Part shown: positions 38,892 through 48,265 of the stretch, one piece after another
Layout of the letters: each line of letters opens with the position of its first letter
Position numbering within the stretch: the first letter of the stretch is position 1
Origin: Cedecea colo
GTDB lineage: Bacteria > Pseudomonadota > Gammaproteobacteria > Enterobacterales > Enterobacteriaceae
Length of the DNA stretch: 64,000 nt
Direction: 5' to 3'
Assembly (NCBI RefSeq): GCF_011808225.1
Contig: NZ_SOYS01000001.1
Span: forward strand, 124,001-188,000
Made by a program: the position numbers and the translations under genes
Notes under the pieces: model-generated
Database searches by the model: none
Told to the model about the DNA's origin: nothing
What the model saw: only the letters and a program-made list of their open reading frames with translations

Positions 38892-39985
38892 CCGCGCCCC
38901 TCAAAGTCGATACGTGGGTCCACAAAGGTATAGGTAATATCGCTGAGGATATTCAATAGCAGGCCAATCAGGGTGAAAATATAAAGCGTGCCGAACATCA
39001 CCGGGTAATCGCGTGACAGGGTTGAGTCATAGCCCAGCAGGCCAAGTCCGTTGAGCGAGAAGATAACCTCAATCAGCACCGAACCGGTAAAGAACATGCT
39101 GATAAAGGTGGCCGGGAAACCGGCAATAACCAGCAACATGGCGTTGCGGAACACGTGGCGGTAGAGAATTTTCTTCTCGTCCAGACCTTTTGCACGGGCG
39201 GTGACCACATACTGTTTGCGGATTTCATCGAGGAAGGAATTCTTGGTCAGCATCGTTAACGTGGCGAAGCCGCCGACGACGGTGGCGAGCACCGGCAGCG
39301 TAATATGCCAGAGGTAATCGGTCACCTTCCCGTACCACGGCAGGGAGTCAAAGTTTGTCGATACCAGACCGCGCAGCGGGAACCAGTCCAGATAGCTGCC
39401 TCCGGCAAACAGCACAATCAATAATATCGCGAATAAAAAGGCCGGAATGGCATAGCCGATAATAATGAACGTGCTGCTCCAGATATCAAAGCCGCTGCCG
39501 TTGCTGACGGCTTTGCGGATCCCCAGTGGAATAGAGACCAGATAGATAATCAGCGTGCTCCACAGACCAAGGGAAATGGACACCGGCAGGCTTTCTTTAA
39601 TCAGATGCAGCACGGACGCGCTGCGAAACAGGCTGTCGCCAAAATCAAACCGCACATAATTCCACAGCATATTGAAATAGCGCTCGTGAAGAGGCTTATC
39701 GAAGCCATAGCGGTGGGTGATTTCAGCGATCACCTCCGGATCCAGCCCGCGCGAGCCGCGATACTGGTTATCCGTGCCGTTGCCTACGCCAACTCGCGCA
39801 TGTCCGCTGCCCATCGTATCAGCGCTGACGCCGGGTATCCCTGAGCCATGACCAAACTGAATGTTAGCAATAGCCTGATCCACCGGGCCGCCGGGCGCGA
39901 TTTGCACGATAAAAAAGTTGATGGTGATGATGGCCCACAAGGTCGGAATGATGAGCAATAAACGCCTGAGCAGATAGCTTCCCAC
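38888..39985 (-). CDS. yejB: YejABEF permease subunit YejB
   Basis: A 365-residue DppB/OppB-type permease with the GsiC-like N-terminus [17 protein letters not shown] and an EAA loop [22 protein letters not shown]. It pairs with YejE to form the membrane channel. It starts 9 bp after the yejA stop and overlaps yejE by 4 bp. Confidence 0.95.
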   Translation of the reverse strand: MGSYLLRRLLLIIPTLWAIITINFFIVQIAPGGPVDQAIANIQFGHGSGIPGVSADTMGSGHARVGVGNGTDNQYRGSRGLDPEVIAEITHRYGFDKPLHERYFNMLWNYVRFDFGDSLFRSASVLHLIKESLPVSISLGLWSTLIIYLVSIPLGIRKAVSNGSGFDIWSSTFIIIGYAIPAFLFAILLIVLFAGGSYLDWFPLRGLVSTNFDSLPWYGKVTDYLWHITLPVLATVVGGFATLTMLTKNSFLDEIRKQYVVTARAKGLDEKKILYRHVFRNAMLLVIAGFPATFISMFFTGSVLIEVIFSLNGLGLLGYDSTLSRDYPVMFGTLYIFTLIGLLLNILSDITYTFVDPRIDFEGRG

Positions 39986-39994
39986 GGTTTCCCC

Positions 39995-41803
39995 TTAGCG
40001 CCGCAGCGCCGGCAGCTGCGCGGCTTTGTTAACGTCATACCACCAGGTATCAAACCCGGACGTGTATAACGGGTGGATCGCAGGTTTGGAGAACTTATTC
40101 CACCAGGCGAAACGGTCTGCCGTCATGTACCACATTGGGATCATGTAAAAGTTCCAGGTGAGAACGCGGTCGAGCGCCCGGCCCAGCGGCAGCAGCTTTT
40201 TCTTATCACCCTGGTTGGCGATTATCTGATTCACCAGGTTATCCACCACCGAGCTTTTGACGCCGGGTGCGTTGTAGGTGGAATCAACGTATTCCGAGGC
40301 CCAGGCAATCTGCACATCGGCGCTTGGATAAGGCATGGCGCTGTAGAGGGTTGGCATCATATCGTAATCACGGCTGCGCAGACGGTTGGTGAGCTGCGAA
40401 TTATCCACCTGGCGGATTTCCATCGTGATGCCCAGCCGCCGCAGATTATGCTGGAACGGCAGCACCCACTGGGTGTTCCCGGTGGTGCCGATTAGCAATT
40501 CAAAAACAAAGGGCTTTCCATTCTTAACGTTAATCAGCTTCTGGTTTTTTAGCTCCCAACCGGCCTCTTTGAGCAGCGCCAGCGCTTTCAGGAGGTTATC
40601 GCGGTCAAAGCCGTCGCCGCTGGAGGTTGGTGGGTTGTAAATGGTAGTAAATACTTCCGCTGGCAGATCCTTTTTCAGCGGGGCCAGCAGCGTGAGCTCA
40701 TCGGCATCCGGATAAGATCGCGCCGCATATTCCGTATTCTGAAAATAGCTGTTTGCGCGACTGTAAGCGCCGTAAAACAAGGCTTTGTTCATCCACTCGA
40801 AATCAAACGCCAGCCCAACGGCTTCACGGACTTTGCGATCGGCAAATATCGGCCGCTGAATATTGAACGCCAGCCAGCGGGCGTCCTGAGCGGCATTATT
40901 TTCCTGCTCTTCTTTGACGATGAAGCGATTAGCGAAGTTCTTGCCGGTATAGCGCGTAGCCCAGTTTTTTGCCGAGCTTTCGGCCCGGAAATCAAAGGCT
41001 CCGGCTTTGAATGCCTCAAAGGCGACGTTGTCGTCCAGATAATAGTCGTAGCGCACAGAATCGAAATTCCAGCGTCCGCGGTTGACCGGCAGATTTGCGG
41101 CCCAGTAATCGCGAACCCGTGAATAGGTGATGTACTGCCCCATGCGCCAGGCGGTGATTTTGTACGGGCCGCTGGCCAGCGGCGGCGCGGAAAGCGGGTC
41201 GCTCAGCCTGTGATTCTGCCAGAATTTTTGCGGAAACACCGGCAGGGAGAATAAACCCAGCATGCGCTCTTTGCTCGGCTGGGCCAGTTCAATGCGCACC
41301 GTCAGCGGGGCGATGGCTTTGACTTTGGCGCCTTTGTAGATCAGCCGGAACTGCGGCACGCCTTCGGTCATAAACTTATTAAAGGTGAAAGCCACGTCTT
41401 TGGCAGTAATGCGGGACCCGTCGTGAAAACGCGCGCGCGGATTAAGTTCTATTTCTGCCCAGGCGAAGTTTTCCGTATAGCGCGCCATTTCCCCCACGAG
41501 CGGGTAATAGCTGCCGGGTTCGTCATCTGAGGTGGTAAACAGCGGATCGTAAAGCGTTTCCGTGCGCACGCCGGGGTTGCCACGCAGCGCGTAACGGTTG
41601 AAGTTATCAAAAGTACCAATCGCCGAGAGCGTGATATCACCGCCCTTCGGGGCCGCAGCGTTCACGTAATCGAAGTGGTTGAAATTAATAGCGTATTTAG
41701 GCTCTCCTAAGACGGCGAAGGAGTAGCTTTCTTTGATGTTTTCCGCCAGGCTTCCGACAGCAAACAGGCTAAGACAAAGTAGAATAACCGCGCGCGCAAG
41801 CAT
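39995..41803 (-). CDS. yejA: YejABEF periplasmic peptide-binding protein YejA
   Basis: A 602-residue family 5 extracellular solute-binding protein that delivers peptides (in E. coli also microcin C) to YejBEF. It has a signal peptide (residues about 1-20, ending GSLA). The SBP_bac_5 pattern includes DVAFTFNKFM and FHDGSRITAKD. I prefer the ATG at 41803; a TTG immediately before it would add one Met. It is first in yejA-yejB-yejE-yejF; the promoter should lie in the 130 bp towards pdeN. Confidence 0.95.
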   Translation of the reverse strand: MLARAVILLCLSLFAVGSLAENIKESYSFAVLGEPKYAINFNHFDYVNAAAPKGGDITLSAIGTFDNFNRYALRGNPGVRTETLYDPLFTTSDDEPGSYYPLVGEMARYTENFAWAEIELNPRARFHDGSRITAKDVAFTFNKFMTEGVPQFRLIYKGAKVKAIAPLTVRIELAQPSKERMLGLFSLPVFPQKFWQNHRLSDPLSAPPLASGPYKITAWRMGQYITYSRVRDYWAANLPVNRGRWNFDSVRYDYYLDDNVAFEAFKAGAFDFRAESSAKNWATRYTGKNFANRFIVKEEQENNAAQDARWLAFNIQRPIFADRKVREAVGLAFDFEWMNKALFYGAYSRANSYFQNTEYAARSYPDADELTLLAPLKKDLPAEVFTTIYNPPTSSGDGFDRDNLLKALALLKEAGWELKNQKLINVKNGKPFVFELLIGTTGNTQWVLPFQHNLRRLGITMEIRQVDNSQLTNRLRSRDYDMMPTLYSAMPYPSADVQIAWASEYVDSTYNAPGVKSSVVDNLVNQIIANQGDKKKLLPLGRALDRVLTWNFYMIPMWYMTADRFAWWNKFSKPAIHPLYTSGFDTWWYDVNKAAQLPALRR

Positions 41804-41933
41804 CAATCCGCTCAGTCCTTATTGAAGGGGCAACCCCGATGGTTTCATTCCCGAAACGCTAAACAGGCCAACAACCCACCGCTTTATAACACTACGATGG
41901 TAAATCATAAATCAGGCGACGATGATTGTGAAC

Positions 41934-43520
41934 TTAATGGCTGTCTTTCAGAACATTATGGCTACCTTGCGGCTGATTCCAGTTCATAAGTTGCGTTAGC
42001 GTCAGCGGACGGCTGAAATAGTAACCTTGTAAGTAATTCACTCCGCGCTCAATCAGCCATTTTGCCTGTTCTCGCGTTTCAACGCCTTCCGCCACGGTCG
42101 TCATATCCAGACGTTTAGCTAACGTCAGGACCGCGTCGAGCACCGGCGTTGTGACCGTTTCCATACCGATGGAGTTTACGAAGCCCCGATCAATCTTCAG
42201 ATAGTCCAGCGTGAAGCGTTGCAGGTAGATCAGCGCGCTGTGTCCGGTACCGAAGTCATCTATGGCGATTTCAAATCCCCGCTTGTGCAGCCAGCAAAAC
42301 AGGCCCATGGCTTCCTTTTCTTTAAGCATATCCCGTTCGGTAATTTCAAATACAAGCTTGAAATGTTGTGGAGGCAGGGAGGCGGCAAAGGCCATGATAT
42401 CTTCTTTAAACATCGGGGCGTGCAGATGGCCTGGCGCCAGGTTGATGCCAAGCTTTGCCCCCGGCGGCAGTATATTTTGCAACTGCCGGGCATCACGGGC
42501 AACCAGGGCAAACAAATGGCGCGTTAACGGCACGATAAGCTGCTGCGCTTCGGCAAAAGCGATAAACGCATCGGGTGGAATAGCGCCTGCGGTTGGATGT
42601 TCCCAACGCAATAAGGCTTCAACTCCCTGCATCTCTAATTTCTGCGCGTCAACGACCGGCTGATACACCACATGAAACTGCCCACGTTTAATACCGGTGA
42701 GGATCTCTTTTCCCGAACGCATACGAGCGAAGAGAAAATAGCTGCCTAACACGCCGCTGAACAAACCGAAGATAAGGCCCGCCAGGATCGAGAACTGGAT
42801 ATCTTCCAGCGGCCAGAGCGAGCCGTAAAGGTAAATCTTTATGGGATAATCAGTAAGCGCGGCGATGCGGGTAGGGTGCGGCGGTAAAGAATCTGTGTTA
42901 ACGACGCCGGGGGAAAGCGTCGTTAACGCTTTGCCTTCAATCACAATCGCCATGGACAGTACGTCGCTTTGGCGCGCGGTAAATAATAAGTAGGGGATCA
43001 AATTCGCGTTCAGCGTGATAAAAACTCCCCGTTCGCCCACCTCCTGATTTTTAAACCAGGCCGCTATCGTTGGCTTGCCGGGCATCATCGGCGTGCCGTT
43101 CATAATAAACAGATCGTTATTTTTATTTAAATCGATACCGGGGATTAAGCTGTTCATCGGCATATGCAGCCGCCCGGTGGCGGATGAACAATAGGCAACG
43201 CCATGGCGAATTAAGACAAAAGCGCGGACGTTAACGTTGAACGCCGCTCTGGAGGTCAGCTCTCCACTGACGAGGCGGCAATCTGCAACCGTTAACGGCT
43301 GAACGCTGTCTACGGCGACATGGAGTTCCTGGAAGAAGGTGCTCAGGTAGTGGCGAATGTCTTTCGTCAGCAGGTCATATTCCGCTTCGCGCTTGTTATG
43401 CAGTAGCAGGCCGGTTAATCCGCTAAACAGTAAAGCGCCCACCAGGCCAAACAATATGCTGAAATAAGCAATTTGCCTCGGGGTGAAAAAGCAGCGCGAA
43501 AAAATATTCTTTGAAGACAT
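41934..43520 (-). CDS. pdeN: CSS-domain c-di-GMP phosphodiesterase PdeN (Rtn)
   Basis: A 528-residue inner-membrane phosphodiesterase that linearises c-di-GMP. Two transmembrane segments (about residues 15-40 and 235-260) flank a periplasmic CSS-motif domain with Cys in ADCRLV and the defining YCSSATG, thought to respond to disulfide state. The cytoplasmic EAL domain has GVEALLRW, FEITERD, DDFGTGHSAL and AEGVET, so metal-binding residues are present and the enzyme should be active. It lies between yejA and mepS, as in E. coli. Confidence 0.93.
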   Translation of the reverse strand: MSSKNIFSRCFFTPRQIAYFSILFGLVGALLFSGLTGLLLHNKREAEYDLLTKDIRHYLSTFFQELHVAVDSVQPLTVADCRLVSGELTSRAAFNVNVRAFVLIRHGVAYCSSATGRLHMPMNSLIPGIDLNKNNDLFIMNGTPMMPGKPTIAAWFKNQEVGERGVFITLNANLIPYLLFTARQSDVLSMAIVIEGKALTTLSPGVVNTDSLPPHPTRIAALTDYPIKIYLYGSLWPLEDIQFSILAGLIFGLFSGVLGSYFLFARMRSGKEILTGIKRGQFHVVYQPVVDAQKLEMQGVEALLRWEHPTAGAIPPDAFIAFAEAQQLIVPLTRHLFALVARDARQLQNILPPGAKLGINLAPGHLHAPMFKEDIMAFAASLPPQHFKLVFEITERDMLKEKEAMGLFCWLHKRGFEIAIDDFGTGHSALIYLQRFTLDYLKIDRGFVNSIGMETVTTPVLDAVLTLAKRLDMTTVAEGVETREQAKWLIERGVNYLQGYYFSRPLTLTQLMNWNQPQGSHNVLKDSH

Positions 43521-43672
43521 GAAAAAATTGTTCCTGCTAACGCAAGAGAGGCATGATTGCTGAACTTTTTCGACTATAGCGCAAAATACATAGCGGTGTT
43601 AAAGCGTTTCGTACAGGAATTATAGTTAACAGCAAGGCGTGGAGAGAAGTGATGGGCTTCTTTTAAAAACGT
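43521..43672. other. Spacer upstream of pdeN
   Basis: About 150 bp with no gene; it should hold the pdeN promoter (minus strand). No clear motif beyond AT-rich stretches. Confidence 0.5.
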
Positions 43673-43699
43673 TAAAAAGACGCTGCCGTGGCAACGCCT
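43673..43699 (-). terminator. Rho-independent terminator of mepS
   Basis: On the minus strand, stem GCGTTGCC / GGCAGCGT (G-U pairs allowed) followed by CTTTTTAAC, about 50 bp past the mepS stop. Confidence 0.65.
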
Positions 43700-43750
43700 T
43701 CTTTGTCTCGTCTGGCTGGCAGCCAAGGGGATAACTGCCGGTCAGGAGAA

Positions 43751-44317
43751 TCAGCTACGGCTTAACACGCGACGCGCTTCGTTGTAGCGCTTATTCCAGT
43801 ACGGCTCGCTCATATTGGAGATCATTACGCCGCTGCTGGTGGAGGCATGTACGAACTGGTTATTACCAATATAAATGCCAACGTGACGACCTGTAGAGCC
43901 CGCACGGAACAGAACTAAATCCCCGGTGCGCAGTTTGCTGCGTGAAACGGATTTACCCATTTCCTGTTGTTCATAAGTTGAACGAGGCAGCTCTAAGCCG
44001 AATTGGTCACGGAAAGTTTGCTGCACGAAAGCAGAACAATCGATGCCTTTTTTGCTGCTGCCGCCAAGGCGGTAACGCACGCCTTTCCAGCTAGCATATT
44101 GATCCATGAGACGTGACTTTACATCTACGTTACGGACCATTTCTTCGAATTCATCCTGAGAGGCTTGCAGTAAAAAACCATCTTTATTACCAACTGCATG
44201 CGTCTCAGGATGCATATTTGCCGTGTTTGTCGAGCTACATGCTGAGAGCATTACTGCCACAGCAACAGCGGGAATCGCCCGCAAGATATATCTCAAAATA
44301 GGCTGAGATTTGACCAT
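43751..44317 (-). CDS. mepS: Murein DD-endopeptidase MepS (Spr), lipoprotein
   Basis: A 188-residue outer-membrane lipoprotein with an NlpC/P60 domain. It cuts meso-Dap cross-links in peptidoglycan to allow wall growth. The lipobox LSA-Cys27 follows the signal peptide. The catalytic triad is Cys94 (GIDCSAF), His145 (GRHVGIY) and His157 (FVHAS). Length and motifs match E. coli Spr. In E. coli it is degraded by NlpI-Prc. Confidence 0.97.
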   Translation of the reverse strand: MVKSQPILRYILRAIPAVAVAVMLSACSSTNTANMHPETHAVGNKDGFLLQASQDEFEEMVRNVDVKSRLMDQYASWKGVRYRLGGSSKKGIDCSAFVQQTFRDQFGLELPRSTYEQQEMGKSVSRSKLRTGDLVLFRAGSTGRHVGIYIGNNQFVHASTSSGVMISNMSEPYWNKRYNEARRVLSRS

Positions 44318-44683
44318 TTTATTTCTTTTCCCTTGATGTCCTTAACGATGCGAATCGTTATACAAAAATACCAACGTGACGAGACTAATTATCTGAGCGC
44401 TGTGAAACAATTACCTTTGAACGGAAATGTGGCTTGACCCACAATTTTATTCACATCGGGAATGAATCAGGTTAACGGCACAAAACGCATCTGAGAGTAC
44501 CCTATCACCACTGGCATGGCGAGGGGTTTTCACCGCTTTTTTATAAGAAATTGTGATATTAAAAGAACAAAAATAAATTTGTGTAAAAATCAGCCAAAAG
44601 TGCGGTTTATCCGTGCAGCCCGTTCAAAAATCTGGGAAATCGGATAGGACGATAAATAAGCAATGTAGCGGTTGCTGACAAAA
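44318..44683. other. Spacer between lpxT and mepS
   Basis: About 365 bp, AT-rich, with no credible gene. It should contain the mepS promoter and leader on the minus strand. No repeat or known motif is recognised. Confidence 0.5.
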
Positions 44684-44710
44684 GCAACAGGGATCCTTTG
44701 CGGATCCCTG
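44684..44710 (-). terminator. Terminator of lpxT
   Basis: A perfect 9-bp stem CAGGGATCC / GGATCCCTG (loop TTTGC), followed on the minus strand by TTGCTTTTGTC, 31 bp after the lpxT stop. Confidence 0.7.
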
Positions 44711-44741
44711 GAAATTTGCGTTAAGGAATGTTTATTTTATG

Positions 44742-45449
44742 TTATGAACTTGTTTTATTTTTGCCAGGAAGCGTGCGGTTAAGCGCCTTAATTAACCCAT
44801 CGCTGAGTGGGGTTAATAGCACCCATGGTAAACCTACCAGCGCGGTGGATAACGATCCGACATATACATCGGTAAACCAATGCGCGCCAATCATTATGCG
44901 TGGAAGAATACATATCACGGAAATAAGCACCGCAATAAAGAACGCACGTTGTCCAAAATAACGCAGCATAAAGCCGGTGAAAATAAACAGCATTAAACCG
45001 TGATCGCCAGGAAAACTGTCTTTCGAGGCATCTTTGGTAGGGAAGTGCAGCAGCTCGCTGACGCGGTGAATATCCGTGAAATAGAGCGTTGGGCTGGTGT
45101 GAGCGACAGGAATCAAATGGCCCAGCTGATTAATCACCGCGGCGCTTAGCAGCATCACAACGCCCATGATAACCAGGCGCCGACGTCCGGCAGGCGTTTC
45201 TTGCCGCCAGAACCAGGAGAGCAGCGAACCCATAGCCAGCAAAGACACACCGTCAAATATGCGGTTATTGGTTATGGCTACCAGCACCAGGAAAACGTGG
45301 CTTTTTACCAGTGCCGCATTAAAAAAATGGAAAATGCCGGCGTCCAGCGTGAACCAGAAACCATGGTTTTCAGGCAGATACCAGCTAAAGAACAGCGTCA
45401 GGCCCAGAGCGTTCAGTAACAGGATCGGTACTAAGCGAATTTTCATCAT
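44742..45449 (-). CDS. lpxT: Lipid A 1-diphosphate synthase LpxT (YeiU)
   Basis: A 235-residue inner-membrane PAP2-family phosphotransferase. It moves a phosphate from undecaprenyl diphosphate to the 1-position of lipid A on the periplasmic side. About six transmembrane helices are visible, with the PAP2 signature KDASKDSFPGDH (motif 1/2) and RIMIGAHWFTDV (motif 3). Two adjacent Met codons begin the frame; either could be the start. It lies downstream of yeiR on the same strand with a 46-bp gap. Confidence 0.93.
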   Translation of the reverse strand: MMKIRLVPILLLNALGLTLFFSWYLPENHGFWFTLDAGIFHFFNAALVKSHVFLVLVAITNNRIFDGVSLLAMGSLLSWFWRQETPAGRRRLVIMGVVMLLSAAVINQLGHLIPVAHTSPTLYFTDIHRVSELLHFPTKDASKDSFPGDHGLMLFIFTGFMLRYFGQRAFFIAVLISVICILPRIMIGAHWFTDVYVGSLSTALVGLPWVLLTPLSDGLIKALNRTLPGKNKTSS

Positions 45450-45495
45450 GCAAGCTTTCGTTATCTTCTTCCTGGCAAGTCGAGGGAGAGTAGAC

Positions 45496-46476
45496 TTACA
45501 AGGTTAAACGTAGCTTCAATAGGGTGCTTTGCAAGCTGTTCCAGTCCGTTTCTTCGCTGTTTATCAATTCGATACGGCTATCAGGCGGTGCGACGCTTTG
45601 TGTCTCGATATGCAGATCGTTCCCCTGACGATTAATGCGCACCAGCCCTTCAGCAATGCGTAATACGCCTTTTACCCTGCCAACCGGCGCAAGGCGTGCC
45701 CATTCCAGAATGCCCACGGTGTCAAAAACAGTCTCCGCATCGAAGATCCAGCCGCAGGCAACGTAACCCTGTCCGCTATTAATGCTGCGTCTCCAGCGCT
45801 GGTTTTCTGGCAAATTCAGCGCCGCAAGGCCACGACTGGCTGCATGACTGTGGCTATGTTCGGCGCTGCGCGGCAGTTCGCGAAGATTTTGACGCGGATG
45901 GTCCAACAGGCCGACATCGATTTGCCCCTTTTGCGCCGGCACAACTTCTCTTCCGGCAGCGTGCTGTTGCTGCCAGTTAGCCAGAGCCTGACGGCTGTCA
46001 TCGGTCGCACGGTCATTTTTATTGGCGACGATAATATCGGCGGCGGCAAGCTGATCGCGGAAATTGTCGTTATTAACGGCGCGCTGATCTAATAACTGGC
46101 GAGCATCCAGCAGGCAAAGCGTGGCTTTAAGATCGATCCACGGCTGGTAAACGTCTGCGGTAAGCATGTCGAGGATCTGTTTTGGGTGTCCTAAACCCGT
46201 GGGTTCGATGAGCAAACGGTCAGGTTTTCCCTGGCGCAGCAGGGTATTCAATCCTACCTGCATCGGCAACCCGTTGACACAGCACATACAGCCGCCGGGG
46301 ATCTCCTTGAGCAGCGCGCCGCTGTCGGCCAGCAAAGCACCGTCAATGCCCACTTCGCCAAACTCATTAACCAGCACGGCCCACTGCTCATCGTCGGGTT
46401 TGTTGGCCAGTAAATGAAGAATAGTGGTGGTTTTTCCGCTGCCGAGGAAACCGGTAATCAGGTTAGTTTTAGTCAC
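45496..46476 (-). CDS. yeiR: COG0523 zinc-type GTPase YeiR
   Basis: A 326-residue G3E-family P-loop GTPase of the COG0523 metal-chaperone group; E. coli YeiR binds Zn2+. Walker A is GFLGSGKT (9-16). The metal-binding CxCC is Cys63, Cys65, Cys66 in GGCMCCVNG. The GTP-specificity NKND is in IVANKNDRATD, and a His-containing linker (HSHSHA) precedes the C-terminal CobW_C domain. The target protein is unknown. Confidence 0.93.
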   Translation of the reverse strand: MTKTNLITGFLGSGKTTTILHLLANKPDDEQWAVLVNEFGEVGIDGALLADSGALLKEIPGGCMCCVNGLPMQVGLNTLLRQGKPDRLLIEPTGLGHPKQILDMLTADVYQPWIDLKATLCLLDARQLLDQRAVNNDNFRDQLAAADIIVANKNDRATDDSRQALANWQQQHAAGREVVPAQKGQIDVGLLDHPRQNLRELPRSAEHSHSHAASRGLAALNLPENQRWRRSINSGQGYVACGWIFDAETVFDTVGILEWARLAPVGRVKGVLRIAEGLVRINRQGNDLHIETQSVAPPDSRIELINSEETDWNSLQSTLLKLRLTL

Positions 46477-46542
46477 AGTCGCTCCGAATTGGCGTTAGGG
46501 TTAACCAATATCCTGAACAACATTTGCGAAAAAATGAAGGGT

Positions 46543-46572
46543 AAACACGGCCTGTGGCAAAACAAGGCCGTG
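46543..46572 (-). terminator. Terminator of yeiQ
   Basis: An 8-bp stem CACGGCCT / AGGCCGTG with an 11-nt loop, followed on the minus strand by TTTACCC. Only a short T-tract. Confidence 0.55.
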
Positions 46573-46592
46573 GATAGGGTATAGATTGTTAA

Positions 46593-48053
46593 TTACAGAA
46601 GATTCATCACGGCCTGTTTTGCGCCTTTATTGCACAACTCTTCCCAGGCGGCACTGACGCGCTGCACAAAAACGTCGTTGCCCGGCAGATCGTTGCCGAA
46701 GATTTCAGTAAGGCTCAACAGGGCCAACACGCGCTCCTCTTCCGAACTCTTTTCTACCAGACCTTTAATTTTTTGCGCCAGCGGGTCGCGAATGTCGATA
46801 GCGTTACCAGCATCGTCAATCCCGCTGACATAGCGCATCCACGCCGCGATGCCCAGCGCCAGACAAGGCCACTCATCTTCCTGTTGCAAATGCCAGCGCA
46901 CGCTTTCCAGCATACGCTGCGGCAATTTCTGACTGCTATCCATAGCGATTTGCCAGGTACGGTGCTGCAACGCGGGGTTGCTAAAACGTTCTAAAAGATT
47001 ATGTGCGTACTGGCGCAGATCGACGCCCGTTACGCGCAGGGTTGGAGCTTGCTCCTGCATCATTAACCGATGCGTCGCGCGGTAGAAATTTTCGTCCGCC
47101 ATGCAATCGTTAATGTGCTGATAACCCGCCAGATAGCCAAGCCAGGCGAGAAAAGAGTGGCTGCCGTTGAGCATGCGCAGCTTCATTTGCTCCCACGGCA
47201 TTACGTCATCCACCATTTCAACGCCGACTTCTTCCCACCGCGGGCGGCCTGCGACGAAATTATCTTCGATAACCCACTGGATAAATGGCTCGCCAGAAAT
47301 CGCGCAGGGATCTTCAACGCCTAACGTATCGGTAATTTCCCGTAAGGATTCCGGCGTGGCGGCGGGCACGATGCGATCGACCATGGTGCTCGGGAACGTT
47401 ACGTGCTCCCGTATCCAGTCGGCGAGTTGCTGGCTGCGTTTTTCCGCCATGCCGATAATCGCATTACGCACCACGTGGCCGTTATCAGGAATGTTGTCGC
47501 AGGAAAGCACGGTAAAAGGCAGCAGGCCACGCTCGCGGCGGCGATTCAGGGCTTCAACCAGAATCCCCGGTGCGGAATGCGGTTCGTTCGGGTTTTGCAG
47601 ATCGTGAATAATGCGAGCGTTTGCGTTATCCAGCTTGCCTGTTGCGGGATCGATGCAGTAGCCCTTTTCAGTCACGGTAAGCGAAACAATAGCTACCTGC
47701 GGCTCGCAAAACTTCTCGATAATGGCCTCCATCCCGTCAAGTTTTGCATTCAGGCATTCATTAACGGCGCCAACGATAATGGCCTGGTTGCCGTCACGGC
47801 CTTTTTCCAGCACGGTATACAGGTGATCCTGAGCACGCAGGGCGCTCATTAACCTATCGCCGCTAAAGAGGCTAATCTCACAGATACCCCAGTCGCCTCC
47901 CAGCGCGTTAAGCACCCGGTCGGTCAGCAGCGCCTGGTGTGCACGGTGAAACGCGCCAAAACCAAAATGCACAATGCGCGTCTTTAACGCGCTCCGGTCA
48001 TAACGAGGCTGCTGAACGCTGTCCGGCAGGCTGGCTGAAGCAATTGTGTTCAT
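46593..48053 (-). CDS. yeiQ: Mannitol dehydrogenase family oxidoreductase YeiQ (fructuronate reductase-like)
   Basis: A 486-residue NAD(P)-dependent long-chain dehydrogenase of the mannitol dehydrogenase/UxuB group, closer to YeiQ than to UxuB (MNTIASASLP, RIVHFGFGAFHRAHQALLTDRVLNA). Expected reaction: D-fructuronate to D-mannonate. The nucleotide-binding start is HFGFGAFHRAHQA; the catalytic region contains KLRMLNGSHSFLAWLGYL. I chose the ATG at 48053, about 10 nt after AGGA; a TTG at 48062 is too close to it. It is divergent from uxuA, whose product takes mannonate further, so the pair forms a two-step hexuronate module. Confidence 0.9.
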   Translation of the reverse strand: MNTIASASLPDSVQQPRYDRSALKTRIVHFGFGAFHRAHQALLTDRVLNALGGDWGICEISLFSGDRLMSALRAQDHLYTVLEKGRDGNQAIIVGAVNECLNAKLDGMEAIIEKFCEPQVAIVSLTVTEKGYCIDPATGKLDNANARIIHDLQNPNEPHSAPGILVEALNRRRERGLLPFTVLSCDNIPDNGHVVRNAIIGMAEKRSQQLADWIREHVTFPSTMVDRIVPAATPESLREITDTLGVEDPCAISGEPFIQWVIEDNFVAGRPRWEEVGVEMVDDVMPWEQMKLRMLNGSHSFLAWLGYLAGYQHINDCMADENFYRATHRLMMQEQAPTLRVTGVDLRQYAHNLLERFSNPALQHRTWQIAMDSSQKLPQRMLESVRWHLQQEDEWPCLALGIAAWMRYVSGIDDAGNAIDIRDPLAQKIKGLVEKSSEEERVLALLSLTEIFGNDLPGNDVFVQRVSAAWEELCNKGAKQAVMNLL

Positions 48054-48228
48054 AGAATGCAAATCCTGATTAACGAATTAGTAACATTCCCAGTCTAAAG
48101 TTATATGACAGCAAATTGAATTGGTGTGCTGGCTTTATCGTTTTAATGTGAGCTGGATCAACCAATATTGGGGAGAAAGTTGAACGTTTGCGGCATTGCG
48201 GTAGGGTAGTCGCCAGAACGGTATTTTA

Positions 48229-48246
48229 AGATTGGTATAACAACTT
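48229..48246. promoter_or_regulatory. UxuR/ExuR-like operator upstream of uxuA
   Basis: AGATTGGTATAACAACTT agrees at 15 of 18 positions with the UxuR/ExuR operator as I remember it (AAATTGGTATACCAATTT). It is 19 bp before the uxuA ATG. Further TTGGT half-sites occur near 48119 and, as ACCAAT, near 48160, towards yeiQ. Confidence 0.65.
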
Positions 48247-48265
48247 ATTGATTGAGGAGCTGATA

